Assembly: GCF_000214355.1 (NCBI RefSeq) | Contig: NC_015577.1 | Coordinates: 3,463,389 to 3,527,388 of the forward strand | Length of the DNA: 64,000 nucleotides | DNA from: Leadbettera azotonutricia ZAS-9 | Lineage (GTDB): Bacteria > Spirochaetota > Spirochaetia > Treponematales > Breznakiellaceae | Direction of reading: 5' to 3' | In this document: one piece after another, positions 45,896 through 54,700 of the stretch | Numbering within the stretch: the first letter of the stretch is position 1 | How the letters are laid out: each line of letters starts with the position of its first letter | The notes under the pieces: generated by a model | Told to the model about the DNA's origin: nothing | Seen by the model: the letters and a program-made list of their open reading frames with translations, nothing else | Database searches by the model: none | Position numbers and translations under genes: made by a program

Positions 45896-47687
45896 ATTCA
45901 ACAAGGAAAAGGTATTCTCCCCTCCGGGGATTTTTGTCATCTATATCCTGGCTGCAAGCCTGGCAATTTTATGCTTCAGGTTGATATACCCTGGGGAAGC
46001 AGCCCCGCTGGCCTATTTTTCCAGGAACTGGCGCTTATTGAGGGGCGCACTGGACATAATCACCCTCTTTCCTGCCCTGGCCTTGTCTGCCCTGGTCATC
46101 CCATTTGGGACAAGAATACACCCCCAGGAAAAGCTGAATCCCTTCTCGGCGAAATTCCTCCAATCCCTGCAATCGTCAATTTGGATGGCAATTGCCGCCG
46201 CTGCCATCTACGGGCTCCTCTCCTTCCTGGCCCTGCCTGCTGCAAAAGATTACGAAAACAAATTGAACTACCAGGGCCAGCTCTACCAACAGGCCAAAGC
46301 GCAGGCCCAGGAACATGCTGTTCTGGGCGAGTGGGCTGAAGCGGCCCAGTTTGTATCGGTCTGCGAAGGCATCTGGCCCCAGGGTGAAGAAATCGAAAAA
46401 TTGAGGATAGAATCTTCAATACGCGCCGAAGAAGCCCGCCTGGCCCAGATGAAGCCTGCGGAAACCACGGAGAAGCTCTCTGCGGGAAAAAAGGCCGAGG
46501 GCACTGCTGTCTGGCCAAACCTTCCGGACCAAAGGCCCATGGGCGTAACCGAAGCCCTGGCTATGGCTGAAACAGCCCTGAAGGAAGAACGCTACTACGA
46601 TGCCCATTGGCTCGCTTCCATGGCGGGGAGGCTTGCGGACCCCGAGAATGCCAAGACCCTGAGCGCTGAAGGCATTATCGCGGCAAGGCTTGCAAGCCAG
46701 GCCTGGAATGCGGTCACTTCCCTGGAGCCCAATTCCCGTGAAAGCGAGGAATACAAAATCTACCGCCTTAAACAGAGCGGCTACAAAGCCCTGGAATCCA
46801 AAGACTGGATCAGGGCGTATTACATCTTCCTTGAATTGCTTGCGCTTACGCCTGCCGATCCTGATGCGGAAAAATATTTTGGCATGGCGGAAGAAGGGAC
46901 AACGACAGTTGCCTTCTTTATTGACGAAATGGATCTTGCCATGGGAGAGGCCCTCACCGGCGCCATCTTCTCCCTGCCTCTAGGCATGGGGCGGGTGGTG
47001 ATACGGGTATCGTCGCTTTCGACTTTTTCGGATTCGGCCTACGGCATAGGAGCCGAGATCCTGGCCTTTGACCGGGACGGCAGGCCCGACTGGCGCATGG
47101 ACGCCCCCTATGTGAAGATACTGCCCTTCACCCTGGACACCGGCCCCCGGGTAACGCTGCTGGCCCGCGCCCTGGACCGGACAGACGGAACCAAACGCTG
47201 GGAGCCGGCCAAGGAAGGCCTGGGAGAAAACCCGCCGGACGGCGCGGCCCTAACCCTCAACCTGAGCTGGGATGATTTCCTCCTTCTTTCGGATATACGC
47301 AGGGGCACCGAAAACCTTCCGGTCAATGAACTGCTTGAAGCTTCCCGGATTACAGGAAATTTTGGCTATATCCCCCAAGTCTTCGAAGCGGAGCTGATAC
47401 GCCGCTTTGCCCAGCCAATTTTCTTCCTCCCCTTTGCAGTGCTCATCCTTGTAATAGGCTGGCGCTACAGAGCCCTAAAGCGCCCCCGCTACCTTGCTGT
47501 CCCCATGATGGCCATCCTGCCCCTGGTGTTTAACGGTGCAGTCCATTTCTTTGGAGGCTTCCTCAACAACGCAGGGATCTGGGCAGTCATCAATCTGGGC
47601 CTCACCGGGGCGATTGCGGGCTTTGCAATAGGCGCATTCGTGCTCCTCATCCTTTCGCTCATCATACTGGCGGCGCAACACGGCTGA
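45888..47687 (+). CDS. Hypothetical membrane protein with TPR-like soluble region
   Basis: 599 residues from ATG 45888 (a G-rich site precedes it). N-terminal helices near 15-35, 50-75 and 90-110 anchor a large soluble region. Its middle part (about 120-330) has repeated helix pairs such as ALKEERYYDAHWLASMAGRL, resembling tetratricopeptide repeats. Three C-terminal helices (about 495-599) return to the membrane. The architecture mirrors the smaller neighbour upstream, which suggests a paired membrane complex. I do not recognise the family. Confidence 0.7.
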   Translation: MPKFNKEKVFSPPGIFVIYILAASLAILCFRLIYPGEAAPLAYFSRNWRLLRGALDIITLFPALALSALVIPFGTRIHPQEKLNPFSAKFLQSLQSSIWMAIAAAAIYGLLSFLALPAAKDYENKLNYQGQLYQQAKAQAQEHAVLGEWAEAAQFVSVCEGIWPQGEEIEKLRIESSIRAEEARLAQMKPAETTEKLSAGKKAEGTAVWPNLPDQRPMGVTEALAMAETALKEERYYDAHWLASMAGRLADPENAKTLSAEGIIAARLASQAWNAVTSLEPNSRESEEYKIYRLKQSGYKALESKDWIRAYYIFLELLALTPADPDAEKYFGMAEEGTTTVAFFIDEMDLAMGEALTGAIFSLPLGMGRVVIRVSSLSTFSDSAYGIGAEILAFDRDGRPDWRMDAPYVKILPFTLDTGPRVTLLARALDRTDGTKRWEPAKEGLGENPPDGAALTLNLSWDDFLLLSDIRRGTENLPVNELLEASRITGNFGYIPQVFEAELIRRFAQPIFFLPFAVLILVIGWRYRALKRPRYLAVPMMAILPLVFNGAVHFFGGFLNNAGIWAVINLGLTGAIAGFAIGAFVLLILSLIILAAQHG

Positions 47688-47778
47688 TGTTTTAATCAGG
47701 CTCAGAAAAATCATCCGCTCCTGCCCTCCCTGGCTAAAATTAGCCGCAGGTCCTTTAATCGGCGGGCTCATTGGCCTT

Positions 47779-48474
47779 ATGGGCGGCGTGGCAGGCTTCA
47801 TCATAGGCGCGGTTTTGGGCTACTTCGTCCATGAGCTCCTGGGCCAACTCCACAGCGACAAGGCGGCCCTGGGCTATTATGAAAACCCCGGCAGGCCGGG
47901 CTTTTACGAAGGCGAGCCGGGGCTTGCTGCCTACTGCGCCTTGGCAATGCTTATACTGGAAGAAAGTCTTGATAAATCAGGCAACGGCGAGGCCGAGATT
48001 GAACAGGCTGTGAGGCTTGCGAAAGCATCTTTCCCTTTAGCCGATTTCCCCCTTGTCGAGCATTTCTGCCGCCTTGCATGGTCAAAGCGGGAAAGCCTCA
48101 ACCCCGATCTCCTGGCCGAGAGCCTCGCCGCCCGCCGCAAAAACCGTGAAGATCTCCCCGAATTGGGCACTTTCCTTTTTCGTCTGGCCTCATGCGAAAA
48201 AGCCCAAACCCTTGCAGGGGAAATATGCTCAATATTGGATCCTCATTTTAAGCGCAGGCCCGGTGCGAAACAGCCAAGTTCTCCTGATCCCTGGAAGATC
48301 CTGGACCTTCCCCCCGACACTCCCCTGGGAGAGGTTAAATCCCATTACCGCAAGCTTGCGACACAATTCCACCCCGATGCCCTTCAGGCCCTGGATGAAG
48401 AGCACAGGGAAACCGCGGCACGGGCTTTCATGGCGATAAAAGAAGCGTACAAGGAAATAGCGGAGAGGTATTAA
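47779..48474 (+). CDS. DjlA-like J-domain membrane protein
   Basis: 231 residues from ATG 47779. The C-terminal J-domain (about 170-231) has the HPD tripeptide (FHPDAL) that stimulates DnaK. The middle resembles a TerB-like helical domain. The glycine-rich helix (GFIIGAVLGYF) fits the DjlA membrane segment. The frame stays open upstream and encodes more of this helix (LAAGPLIGGLIGL), but no ATG, GTG or TTG occurs there, so the true start may be a rare codon. The stop falls exactly where the PIN-toxin remnant begins. Confidence 0.75.
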   Translation: MGGVAGFIIGAVLGYFVHELLGQLHSDKAALGYYENPGRPGFYEGEPGLAAYCALAMLILEESLDKSGNGEAEIEQAVRLAKASFPLADFPLVEHFCRLAWSKRESLNPDLLAESLAARRKNREDLPELGTFLFRLASCEKAQTLAGEICSILDPHFKRRPGAKQPSSPDPWKILDLPPDTPLGEVKSHYRKLATQFHPDALQALDEEHRETAARAFMAIKEAYKEIAERY

Positions 48475-48748
48475 CTACACCAGGATAGACGAAACTGATG
48501 AAATTCTTGATTTCGCAGACAAATTAGTTACTGCCCAGGTTTTATCGAAGCATAGCCTTGACGACTGCCAGCATATTGCGGCGGCGGTTACCGCAAAGTG
48601 TGATATTATCGTATCACTTAATTTTAGACACATAGTAAATCCTAAAACGTCAAAGGGCGTCAGGACCGTATGTTTTAACGAGGGATATAAAATAATCGAC
48701 ATATACCCGCCTAAATCGTTAGTAGAGGAGGACAACAATGATAAATAA
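48475..48748 (+). pseudogene. PIN-domain toxin remnant, 5' truncated
   Basis: An open frame without any start codon encodes the C-terminal part of a VapC-like PIN domain: SLDDCQHIAAAV, then CDIIVSLNFRHIVN and GYKIIDIYPP. The family has DCxHIA with an acidic catalytic residue, which is kept here (DDCQHIA), but the N-terminal catalytic aspartate and half of the domain are missing. The remnant abuts the DjlA-like stop, so recombination or insertion probably removed the 5' half. It overlaps the next small gene by 11 bp, the usual coupled arrangement. Confidence 0.65.
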
Positions 48749-48932
48749 CATTCCCAAACCCAATATCGGCAATACCTTTACGGTAGAGGACATTCGCAAA
48801 ATCCGCGACTGGCATTATGAGGTGCTAAAAGATGCAACCCGTGAAGAGCGTAAGGAATTTTACAATAAAGGCGCAGCCCATTTTTATGAAGGCCGACCGC
48901 TTCCAAAAACCATTCGCCCAGGTGAAACATGA
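48738..48932 (+). CDS. Small toxin-antitoxin partner protein
   Basis: 64 residues with the pattern FTVEDIRKIRDWHYEVLKD then TREERKEFYNKGA. I have seen similar short proteins beside PIN toxins in spirochaetes, so it is a candidate antitoxin; this is from memory of the family layout, not a search. AGAGGAGG lies 8 bp before the ATG. Without its toxin it may be a relic. A 25-codon frame follows at 48929-49006, overlapping by 4 bp; it is probably the start of another broken gene. Confidence 0.55.
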   Translation: MINNIPKPNIGNTFTVEDIRKIRDWHYEVLKDATREERKEFYNKGAAHFYEGRPLPKTIRPGET

Positions 48933-49497
48933 CCGCCTTTACCAGAATCATCTATGAACTGATAAAAAACGACCTCTCATTAAAAGATAGTGGATTATAC
49001 GATTGAAAAATCGCCAACATTAATCACTTAATGTTTGAAATGCTTAATTTTCCCAGGTGCCTTCTTTAAGTGAATACTGAATCAAACGCGAATCGATATG
49101 GCGTATGAAAGCATACTTAAAATTTTTGAATAAAATTGAGGAATGAAAAATGCCTACTGACCCTAAGAAAATTCGGTTACATAAGCGATTACTCAAAATG
49201 GGATCACATCATCAATGAAAAAGTCCAGAACTTTCTGACGATCTATAATGTACACCTGAACATTCTCCTTGCATCGGAAGCAACCTTTGACCACATTGAT
49301 GATTTGTATATTACCGGGTCAAACGCCTATTTACTTTCGGGTGAGTTGGCTATACTACTTACCGGACGATATATTGAAACCAACGTCTTACCTTTGCAAT
49401 TCGCTGAAATATTCGACTTTAAATCTAAACCGCCAAACTTGTGATGCTTTAAAGGGAGAATTCATTATTTTTCTCCTTACTTCTTCGCCCCCTCCAT
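48933..49497. other. Decayed accessory patch between the small partner gene and the YqfB-like operon
   Basis: Apart from the ATPase relic this stretch holds only a small perfect dyad CATTAATCACTTAATG (49018-49033) and a weak hairpin (49455-49476, GGAGAA/TTCTCC) that may end the minus-strand operon. Nothing else is visible. Confidence 0.4.
49136..49444 (+). pseudogene. Relic of an AAA ATPase (DUF4143 type)
   Basis: This open stretch matches the middle of the ATPase at the left edge of the window: KWDHIINEKVQNF corresponds to KKLYNHIKKRL, and LYITGSNAYLLSGELAILL to LYLTGSNAYMLSGEIATLL, followed by TGRYIETNVLPLQF. The P-loop part is gone, about ten residues are deleted before the TGSNAY motif, and the C-terminal half is missing. 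It is a non-functional fragment. Confidence 0.75.
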
Positions 49498-49866
49498 CTA
49501 TATCTTCCCCCTGACCAGCAGTTCCCCCATCAGCGTAGTAAGGGTATCAAGATCCATCTCCCCCGCGAGGTCTTCCAGGGTTTCCTTGATATCCTCCCAA
49601 TCCCCCGCGTCCAAAACAGAATCATCACCCTTTTCGCCAAGCAAAAAAGCCGCAACAGCCCCAATTTTCACCAGAGAAGAACCCTGGCATCGCTCAAGAG
49701 TACGCCGAAAAAGATCTCCCGCTTCACCTTTCCCAAGAATAGGCGCAATAAGCGAAACAAATTCCCCTTCAAGAAAATCAGCATCTTTCTTCCCCAGGCC
49801 CTGACCGGACCGAACAGATGACTCGGACTTTGCAAGCCGCGAATTAAAATGATCAATAGGCTGCAT
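49498..49866 (-). CDS. Hypothetical protein, end of the NfeD/FloA operon
   Basis: 122 residues, mostly helical and acidic (DAGDWEDIKETLEDLAGEMD). No family is recognised. It is 6 bp from the small membrane gene upstream and is last in the minus-strand run nfeD-floA-yqfB-like. Translation from ATG 49866 is the only sensible start. Confidence 0.6.
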   Translation of the reverse strand: MQPIDHFNSRLAKSESSVRSGQGLGKKDADFLEGEFVSLIAPILGKGEAGDLFRRTLERCQGSSLVKIGAVAAFLLGEKGDDSVLDAGDWEDIKETLEDLAGEMDLDTLTTLMGELLVRGKI

Positions 49867-49872
49867 ATCGGT

Positions 49873-50247
49873 TCAATCCAGGCCCTTGGGCGGCCCAAAT
49901 ATCTCGGAGAGGATCAAGGCCCGCTGGAGAGGTGGGAGGTAATCGAGGTTCTCGGGGAAGGGCTTCCCGAGAGGCTCAGTCCGATAAACCCCCGGCCTTT
50001 GGAAATCGGGGGCAGGCGAGGCTGGGGCGCTAGAGGCGGCCAAACCCGGAACAGCGGCCTTGGGCGCGGCAGCCTTACGGGGCTTCTTCTTTTTAACCGG
50101 AGGGGGAGGCTCCTCCTCAATTTGAACAGGGGGCGGCTTGGGATTGGCTGCTTCCTGCTGCTTCCTCCGGGCTTCGAGGATGCGTATGCCTACGAAGATG
50201 GCAACAGGAATCAGGATAAAAATGTTGTCGGTAATAAAGTCGAACAC
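49873..50247 (-). CDS. Small membrane-anchored protein in the FloA operon
   Basis: 124 residues. One N-terminal membrane helix (about 6-22), then a Pro/Lys/Ala-rich linker (about 35-85) and a short conserved-looking end (FQRPGVYRTEPLGKPFPEN). It occupies the third position of the operon, where Bacillus has YqfB, but no homology is evident. A role beside FloA in membrane organisation is inferred from position only. Confidence 0.65.
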   Translation of the reverse strand: MFDFITDNIFILIPVAIFVGIRILEARRKQQEAANPKPPPVQIEEEPPPPVKKKKPRKAAAPKAAVPGLAASSAPASPAPDFQRPGVYRTEPLGKPFPENLDYLPPLQRALILSEIFGPPKGLD

Positions 50248-50262
50248 AGCTGTCTTCCCGCC

Positions 50263-51282
50263 TTACTTGGGGCCCGATCCGCTTCCGGAAGAAGCATTGC
50301 TTTGGGAACCTGCGCCGCCTATGGAGGACCTCATGTCGGTATCGGCCTGGACGTTTTTGAGGCGGTAGTAATCCATCACGCCGAGGTGGCCGTTCCTGAA
50401 AGCTTCGGCAATGGCCAGGGGGATTTCAGCTTCGGCAAGAACGACCTTGGCACGGTTCTCCTGCACCTTGGCAAGCATTTCCTGTTCCAGGGCCTGGGCT
50501 GCGGCGCGGCGTTTTTCAGCTTCTGCCTGGAAACGCCTCATGTCGGCCTCGGCTTGATCGGCCTGGAGTTTTGCGCCTATGTTGGCGCCTACGTCGATGT
50601 CGGCAATATCAATGGAAAGAATCTCGAAGGCGGTTCCGGCATCAAGGCCTTTTTCCGATACTGTTCTGGAAATGGTATCGGGATTTTCAAGCACGGTCTT
50701 GTAGGATTCGGAAGAGCCGATAGTCGTAACAATACCTTCGCCCACCCTGGCGATAATGGTTTCTTCGGTGGCGCCACCGACAAGGCGTGCAATGTTCGCG
50801 CGAACCGTAACCCGGGCCTTAACCTGGAGCTGAATGCCGTCCTTGGCAACCGCATCGATGGTGTGCTTGCCCTTGGCCGGGTCAGGGCAGTCGATGACTT
50901 TGGGGTTGACCGAAGTCCGCACTGCCTCGAGCACATCGCGGCCTGCAAGGTCGATGGCCGCTGCCCTTTGGAAAGGCAGGGGTATATCAGCCTTGTTGGC
51001 AGCCACCAGAGCCCGGCTCACCTTGAGCACATCGCCCCTGGCAAGGAAGTGGGTTTCCAGCAGATTCGGGGCCACGTCTATACCGGCCTTGGAAAGCATG
51101 ATGCGGGAATCCACGATGACTCCGGGATTCACATGCCTGAGCCACATGCCGATAAGCTGGCCCATGCCGACATAAGCGCCGGAAAGCAGGGCCCTGAACC
51201 AAAGCCCAAAAAAACGGAAGAACAGGATCAGGAAACCCAGGGCCACAAGGCCAATCACTGCGAAAAGAACATAAAGCGGCAT
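50263..51282 (-). CDS. floA: Flotillin-like protein FloA
   Basis: 339 residues. An N-terminal membrane region (about 5-50) is followed by the SPFH-type domain with family patterns [20 protein letters not shown] and [21 protein letters not shown]. It ends in an Ala/Glu-rich coiled coil (about 240-300; [20 protein letters not shown]). Flotillins organise membrane microdomains and their clients. It is located directly after nfeD, as in the Bacillus yqeZ-yqfAB operon, and AAGGAG precedes the ATG. Confidence 0.95.
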   Translation of the reverse strand: MPLYVLFAVIGLVALGFLILFFRFFGLWFRALLSGAYVGMGQLIGMWLRHVNPGVIVDSRIMLSKAGIDVAPNLLETHFLARGDVLKVSRALVAANKADIPLPFQRAAAIDLAGRDVLEAVRTSVNPKVIDCPDPAKGKHTIDAVAKDGIQLQVKARVTVRANIARLVGGATEETIIARVGEGIVTTIGSSESYKTVLENPDTISRTVSEKGLDAGTAFEILSIDIADIDVGANIGAKLQADQAEADMRRFQAEAEKRRAAAQALEQEMLAKVQENRAKVVLAEAEIPLAIAEAFRNGHLGVMDYYRLKNVQADTDMRSSIGGAGSQSNASSGSGSGPK

Positions 51283-51302
51283 ATATACTCCTTAGAAATA
51301 AA

Positions 51303-52814
51303 TTACACTAACCGCACTATAACACGGTTGCCCCGGACTTGGGTAACCTTGACGCCCCGGCCTTGGTCAATGAATGCGCCGTTGGCATCGGCATCGAAAA
51401 CTTCGCCGTCTATCTCCACAAAGCCTGAAGGGCGCAATGTAGTGGAAGCTATGCCTATCTTGCCTATGAGGGTTTCGTAATTGAGGCTTGTAGGCGATTC
51501 ATCCTGGCCTGCGGTGGCAGTGATGGCTGTTTTCAGCATGAGGCGGTCGAAGAGCTTTGTTTTGGGCCCAAAGAGGGCTATTGCAGCGATGCCGCAAACA
51601 GCGGCGATAAGGCCCACAAAAACCACCAGGGCGTTGCGGCCAAGGAGGGTCCATTCCCATTCAAAGCGGGGAATCACAAAATCCTGCATGGAGAATACAA
51701 GGGAAAGACCTATGAGGATAATGCCCGAAATGCCCATAAAGCCAAAGCCGGGAGTCACAAAAATTTCTATTGCCAGAAGGGCAATCCCTATGATGAAAAG
51801 GATGATTTCCAGTGAACCGACCCTGCCCAGGAGCGCGCCCGAACCAAAAACCAGCAAAAAGGCGATGATGGCTGTCACTCCGGGGACGCCAAAGCCGGGG
51901 GTGTTGATTTCGAGGAAGATCATCACCAGCCCTAACAGTATCAGTATTACCTGTACAGGGCCTGAAGTCAGGAGGGAGACAAGGCCGTCCGCTGCGCCGG
52001 GCTTGCCCTCGGTAACACTGCCCTGGACACCAAGGCTTGCGAGGAGGATTTCGCGGTTCTCCGCGAGGCCCGAAGCCAGACCGTAGCGCAGGGCTTCCCC
52101 TGCGGTGAGGGAGAGAAGCTTGCCGGGCGCGGAAATGATCTGGAGCCTTTCAACTTTAGAAGCCCCGTCTTTTTCCAAACGTTCAACGTCATTAAGAGTA
52201 AGGGCTTTGGGCTCGCCGTCAACCAGAACTTCCCAAAGCTCCACATCCAGGTCAACCATGGCCAGGGCAATGCCTGTGGGGTGGCCGTTTCGCTCCGCAA
52301 GGGCAGCCATCTGGGAACGCACTGCCGCCACGGTTTTTTCGCCTGTGGCTTCGGTGGTTCCGCCTGCGCCTACAGTAACCGGGGCTGCAGCGCCCATGGA
52401 GGTTCCGGGGGCCATATAGATTTCAGCGCACGAGAGGGCAATAAGGGCGCCAGCCGACCAGCTTACACCCATGGAAGCCTCGCTGTTGTGAACCCATGCC
52501 ACGGTTTTGGCATTCTTGACGGACATGATGAAAGAAGTTATCTGCAATGCCGAATCGACCCGGCCGCCAAAAGTATCAATCTCAAAAACAAGGTATTCTG
52601 CGCCCTGGGAAAGGGCTTTCCGGGCTTCCCGGCGCACAAAAGCAGTCAGGGAAGGCCCGATATCCCCCTGAACGGGGATAATCCACACTTTCGCCCTGTC
52701 CGCACCGGGTTTTGCCTGCTGGGCCTCGGCTTTTCCTGATCCCAAAGCGATTCCGCAAAGCAAAAGGAGGAGAACGAGGCGGATTGCCGGGAGACGATTC
52801 AACTTGAGATCCAT
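51303..52814 (-). CDS. nfeD: NfeD/YqeZ-family membrane serine protease
   Basis: 503 residues. A signal sequence (about 10-28) precedes a ClpP-class protease domain (about 42-235), four to five membrane helices (about 265-420) and a C-terminal OB-fold NfeD domain (about 445-503). S120 in SWSAGALIAL and K160 (in GEKTVAAV) fit the Ser-Lys dyad of stomatin-cleaving NfeD proteases (spacing 40). Such proteins pair with stomatin/flotillin partners, here FloA downstream. TATTAT lies 5 nt before the ATG. Confidence 0.92.
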   Translation of the reverse strand: MDLKLNRLPAIRLVLLLLLCGIALGSGKAEAQQAKPGADRAKVWIIPVQGDIGPSLTAFVRREARKALSQGAEYLVFEIDTFGGRVDSALQITSFIMSVKNAKTVAWVHNSEASMGVSWSAGALIALSCAEIYMAPGTSMGAAAPVTVGAGGTTEATGEKTVAAVRSQMAALAERNGHPTGIALAMVDLDVELWEVLVDGEPKALTLNDVERLEKDGASKVERLQIISAPGKLLSLTAGEALRYGLASGLAENREILLASLGVQGSVTEGKPGAADGLVSLLTSGPVQVILILLGLVMIFLEINTPGFGVPGVTAIIAFLLVFGSGALLGRVGSLEIILFIIGIALLAIEIFVTPGFGFMGISGIILIGLSLVFSMQDFVIPRFEWEWTLLGRNALVVFVGLIAAVCGIAAIALFGPKTKLFDRLMLKTAITATAGQDESPTSLNYETLIGKIGIASTTLRPSGFVEIDGEVFDADANGAFIDQGRGVKVTQVRGNRVIVRLV

Positions 52815-52884
52815 GCTTTATAATAGCATATAATCCCATTTTTGACAGCTCTGCCCTATTCATTTAGCGAGAAAAAGGGTATAA

Positions 52885-54672
52885 ATGATACACTATATGG
52901 AATTTACCGAACTACAATTGCACCCTGAACTGCAAAAGGGCATCAATGAGGCAGGATACATCACCTGCATGCCCGTTCAGGAACAGGTTCTCGCCAATGC
53001 CTTCAACGGCCAGGACCTTTATGTACAGTCCCAGACAGGGACAGGAAAAACCGCCGCATTTTTAATCGTCATCTTTCAGCGGCTCCTTTCTGAATCCGTC
53101 ATCAACGGGAAAAAAGCGATCATCATGGTTCCCACCAGGGAGCTTGCTGTGCAGGTTGAAGAAGAGGCCAAGGTTATTGGAAAATACCTCCCCTTCAAAA
53201 TCGGGAGCTTCTACGGCGGCGTGGGCTATGCCCAGCAGCAGCAGGCCCTGCGGGACGGCGCCCAGATCCTCGTGGGCACCCCGGGGCGCGTGCTGGATCT
53301 GAACCAGTCGGGCCAGATGAACCTCATGGACATTGCCTTCCTCGTGATCGACGAAGCCGACCGCATGTTCGACATGGGCTTTTACCCTGATCTGCGAAAG
53401 CTCATCAAGGTGGTGCCCCCTGCCGACCGGCGCCAGACCATGCTCTTCAGCGCCACCCTCAATGCCTGGGTAAAGAACCTGGCCTGGGAATACACAAAAA
53501 CTCCCTTCGAAATTGAAATCGCCCCGGAGACTGTCACTGTAGAAGAAGTCGAACAGGTCCTCTACCATGTCCCTTCGGAAAACAAAATGCGCCTCCTTAT
53601 GGGGATCATGCAGCGCGAACGGCCCGAAAGCGCCATCATTTTTTGCAACACAAAGCGCTACACCGAGATTGTCGCGAAGCGCATGAAGCTAAACGGATAT
53701 GATTGCGAATTCATCATGGGCGATCTCCCCCAGGCAAAGCGCCTGAAGATTATTGACGACATAAAAGCAGGAAAATTGCGTTTTCTCGTGGCTACTGATG
53801 TAGCAGCCAGGGGCCTCGACATCGAGGACCTCTCATTGGTGGTGAATTACGATCTGCCCAATGAATCCGAAAATTACGTCCACCGGATTGGCCGCACAGC
53901 CAGGGCAGGCAAGACCGGCAAGGCCATCACCTTCGCCAGCGAGCAGGACATTTACGAACTTCCTTCCATAGAAAAATACATAGGCAAGAAGATCCCTTCC
54001 GAAACCGCAGTGGAAGAATTGTACGCCGAAGACAAAAGCGAAGGTGTGCGCATTCATGCTGATTTCTATGAAGACCGGGGCGGTGGCAGAGACAAGGGAC
54101 GCAGGGACGGACGCCGCGACGGCAGAAAGCCCGAGGGCCGCCAGTCAGGCAGGGAACACGAAAGGCCCCGCAATGGAGAACGCCGCCCAGGTGAGCATAA
54201 AAGCGGCGAACACCGTCCGGCTGAACATCTTCCGGGCGGCTCAACCGAAGGCCGGCGGGAATATCCCCCCCACGCACCGCGCGAGAGGCGCGACAACCAG
54301 AAGGCGCCTGCTGCTCAAGGCGGAAGCCCGGCACAAGCAGCGCAAGGCGGCGAAGATATTTCCAAGCTCTCCTTTGACGAGCGCATGGCTTTCTACAAGA
54401 ATAAATATGATCAGGGCAAAGGCAGGAAGCAAGGCCAGCCCAAATCCGGAAACCAGCAAAGAGGCAAGGCACGGCCAGGCGGCGGGCAGCAGCAAGCGGC
54501 CCAGCCCAGGGCCGGGAATCAGCGCAGCAATACCGGCAAAGCTCCACGGGAAAATCATAAAGAAGCTCCACGGGGGACTCAGGCCAATCCGCCTCAGCAG
54601 GCAAGCCCGGAACCAAGCCAAAAGAAAGGGATACTGTCAAAAATTTTTGGCATCTTCAAAAAGAAAAACTAA
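52885..54672 (+). CDS. DEAD-box RNA helicase
   Basis: 595 residues. The helicase core (about 1-380) has the Q motif region, Walker A (QTGTGKT), PTRELA, GTPGR, DEAD (VIDEADRMF), SAT (FSATL), RGLD and HRIGRTARAG motifs. The tail (about 390-595) is low-complexity, rich in Arg, Gly, Gln and Pro, and probably binds RNA nonspecifically. An alternative start at 52897 (MEFTEL) gives a more typical N-terminus; no clear ribosome-binding site supports either. RhlE-like role in ribosome assembly or RNA decay; the exact subfamily is not certain. Confidence 0.93.
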   Translation: MIHYMEFTELQLHPELQKGINEAGYITCMPVQEQVLANAFNGQDLYVQSQTGTGKTAAFLIVIFQRLLSESVINGKKAIIMVPTRELAVQVEEEAKVIGKYLPFKIGSFYGGVGYAQQQQALRDGAQILVGTPGRVLDLNQSGQMNLMDIAFLVIDEADRMFDMGFYPDLRKLIKVVPPADRRQTMLFSATLNAWVKNLAWEYTKTPFEIEIAPETVTVEEVEQVLYHVPSENKMRLLMGIMQRERPESAIIFCNTKRYTEIVAKRMKLNGYDCEFIMGDLPQAKRLKIIDDIKAGKLRFLVATDVAARGLDIEDLSLVVNYDLPNESENYVHRIGRTARAGKTGKAITFASEQDIYELPSIEKYIGKKIPSETAVEELYAEDKSEGVRIHADFYEDRGGGRDKGRRDGRRDGRKPEGRQSGREHERPRNGERRPGEHKSGEHRPAEHLPGGSTEGRREYPPHAPRERRDNQKAPAAQGGSPAQAAQGGEDISKLSFDERMAFYKNKYDQGKGRKQGQPKSGNQQRGKARPGGGQQQAAQPRAGNQRSNTGKAPRENHKEAPRGTQANPPQQASPEPSQKKGILSKIFGIFKKKN

Positions 54673-54700
54673 AACTTTCCGTAAAGATGGAGCTATATAA

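Noticed and set aside
48475-48738. 87-codon minus-strand open frame
   Set aside because: The plus strand matches a PIN-domain C-terminus, so the minus frame is a shadow.
49849-51480. 543-codon plus-strand open frame
   Set aside because: Antisense to floA and neighbours, which are unmistakable; low-quality composition.
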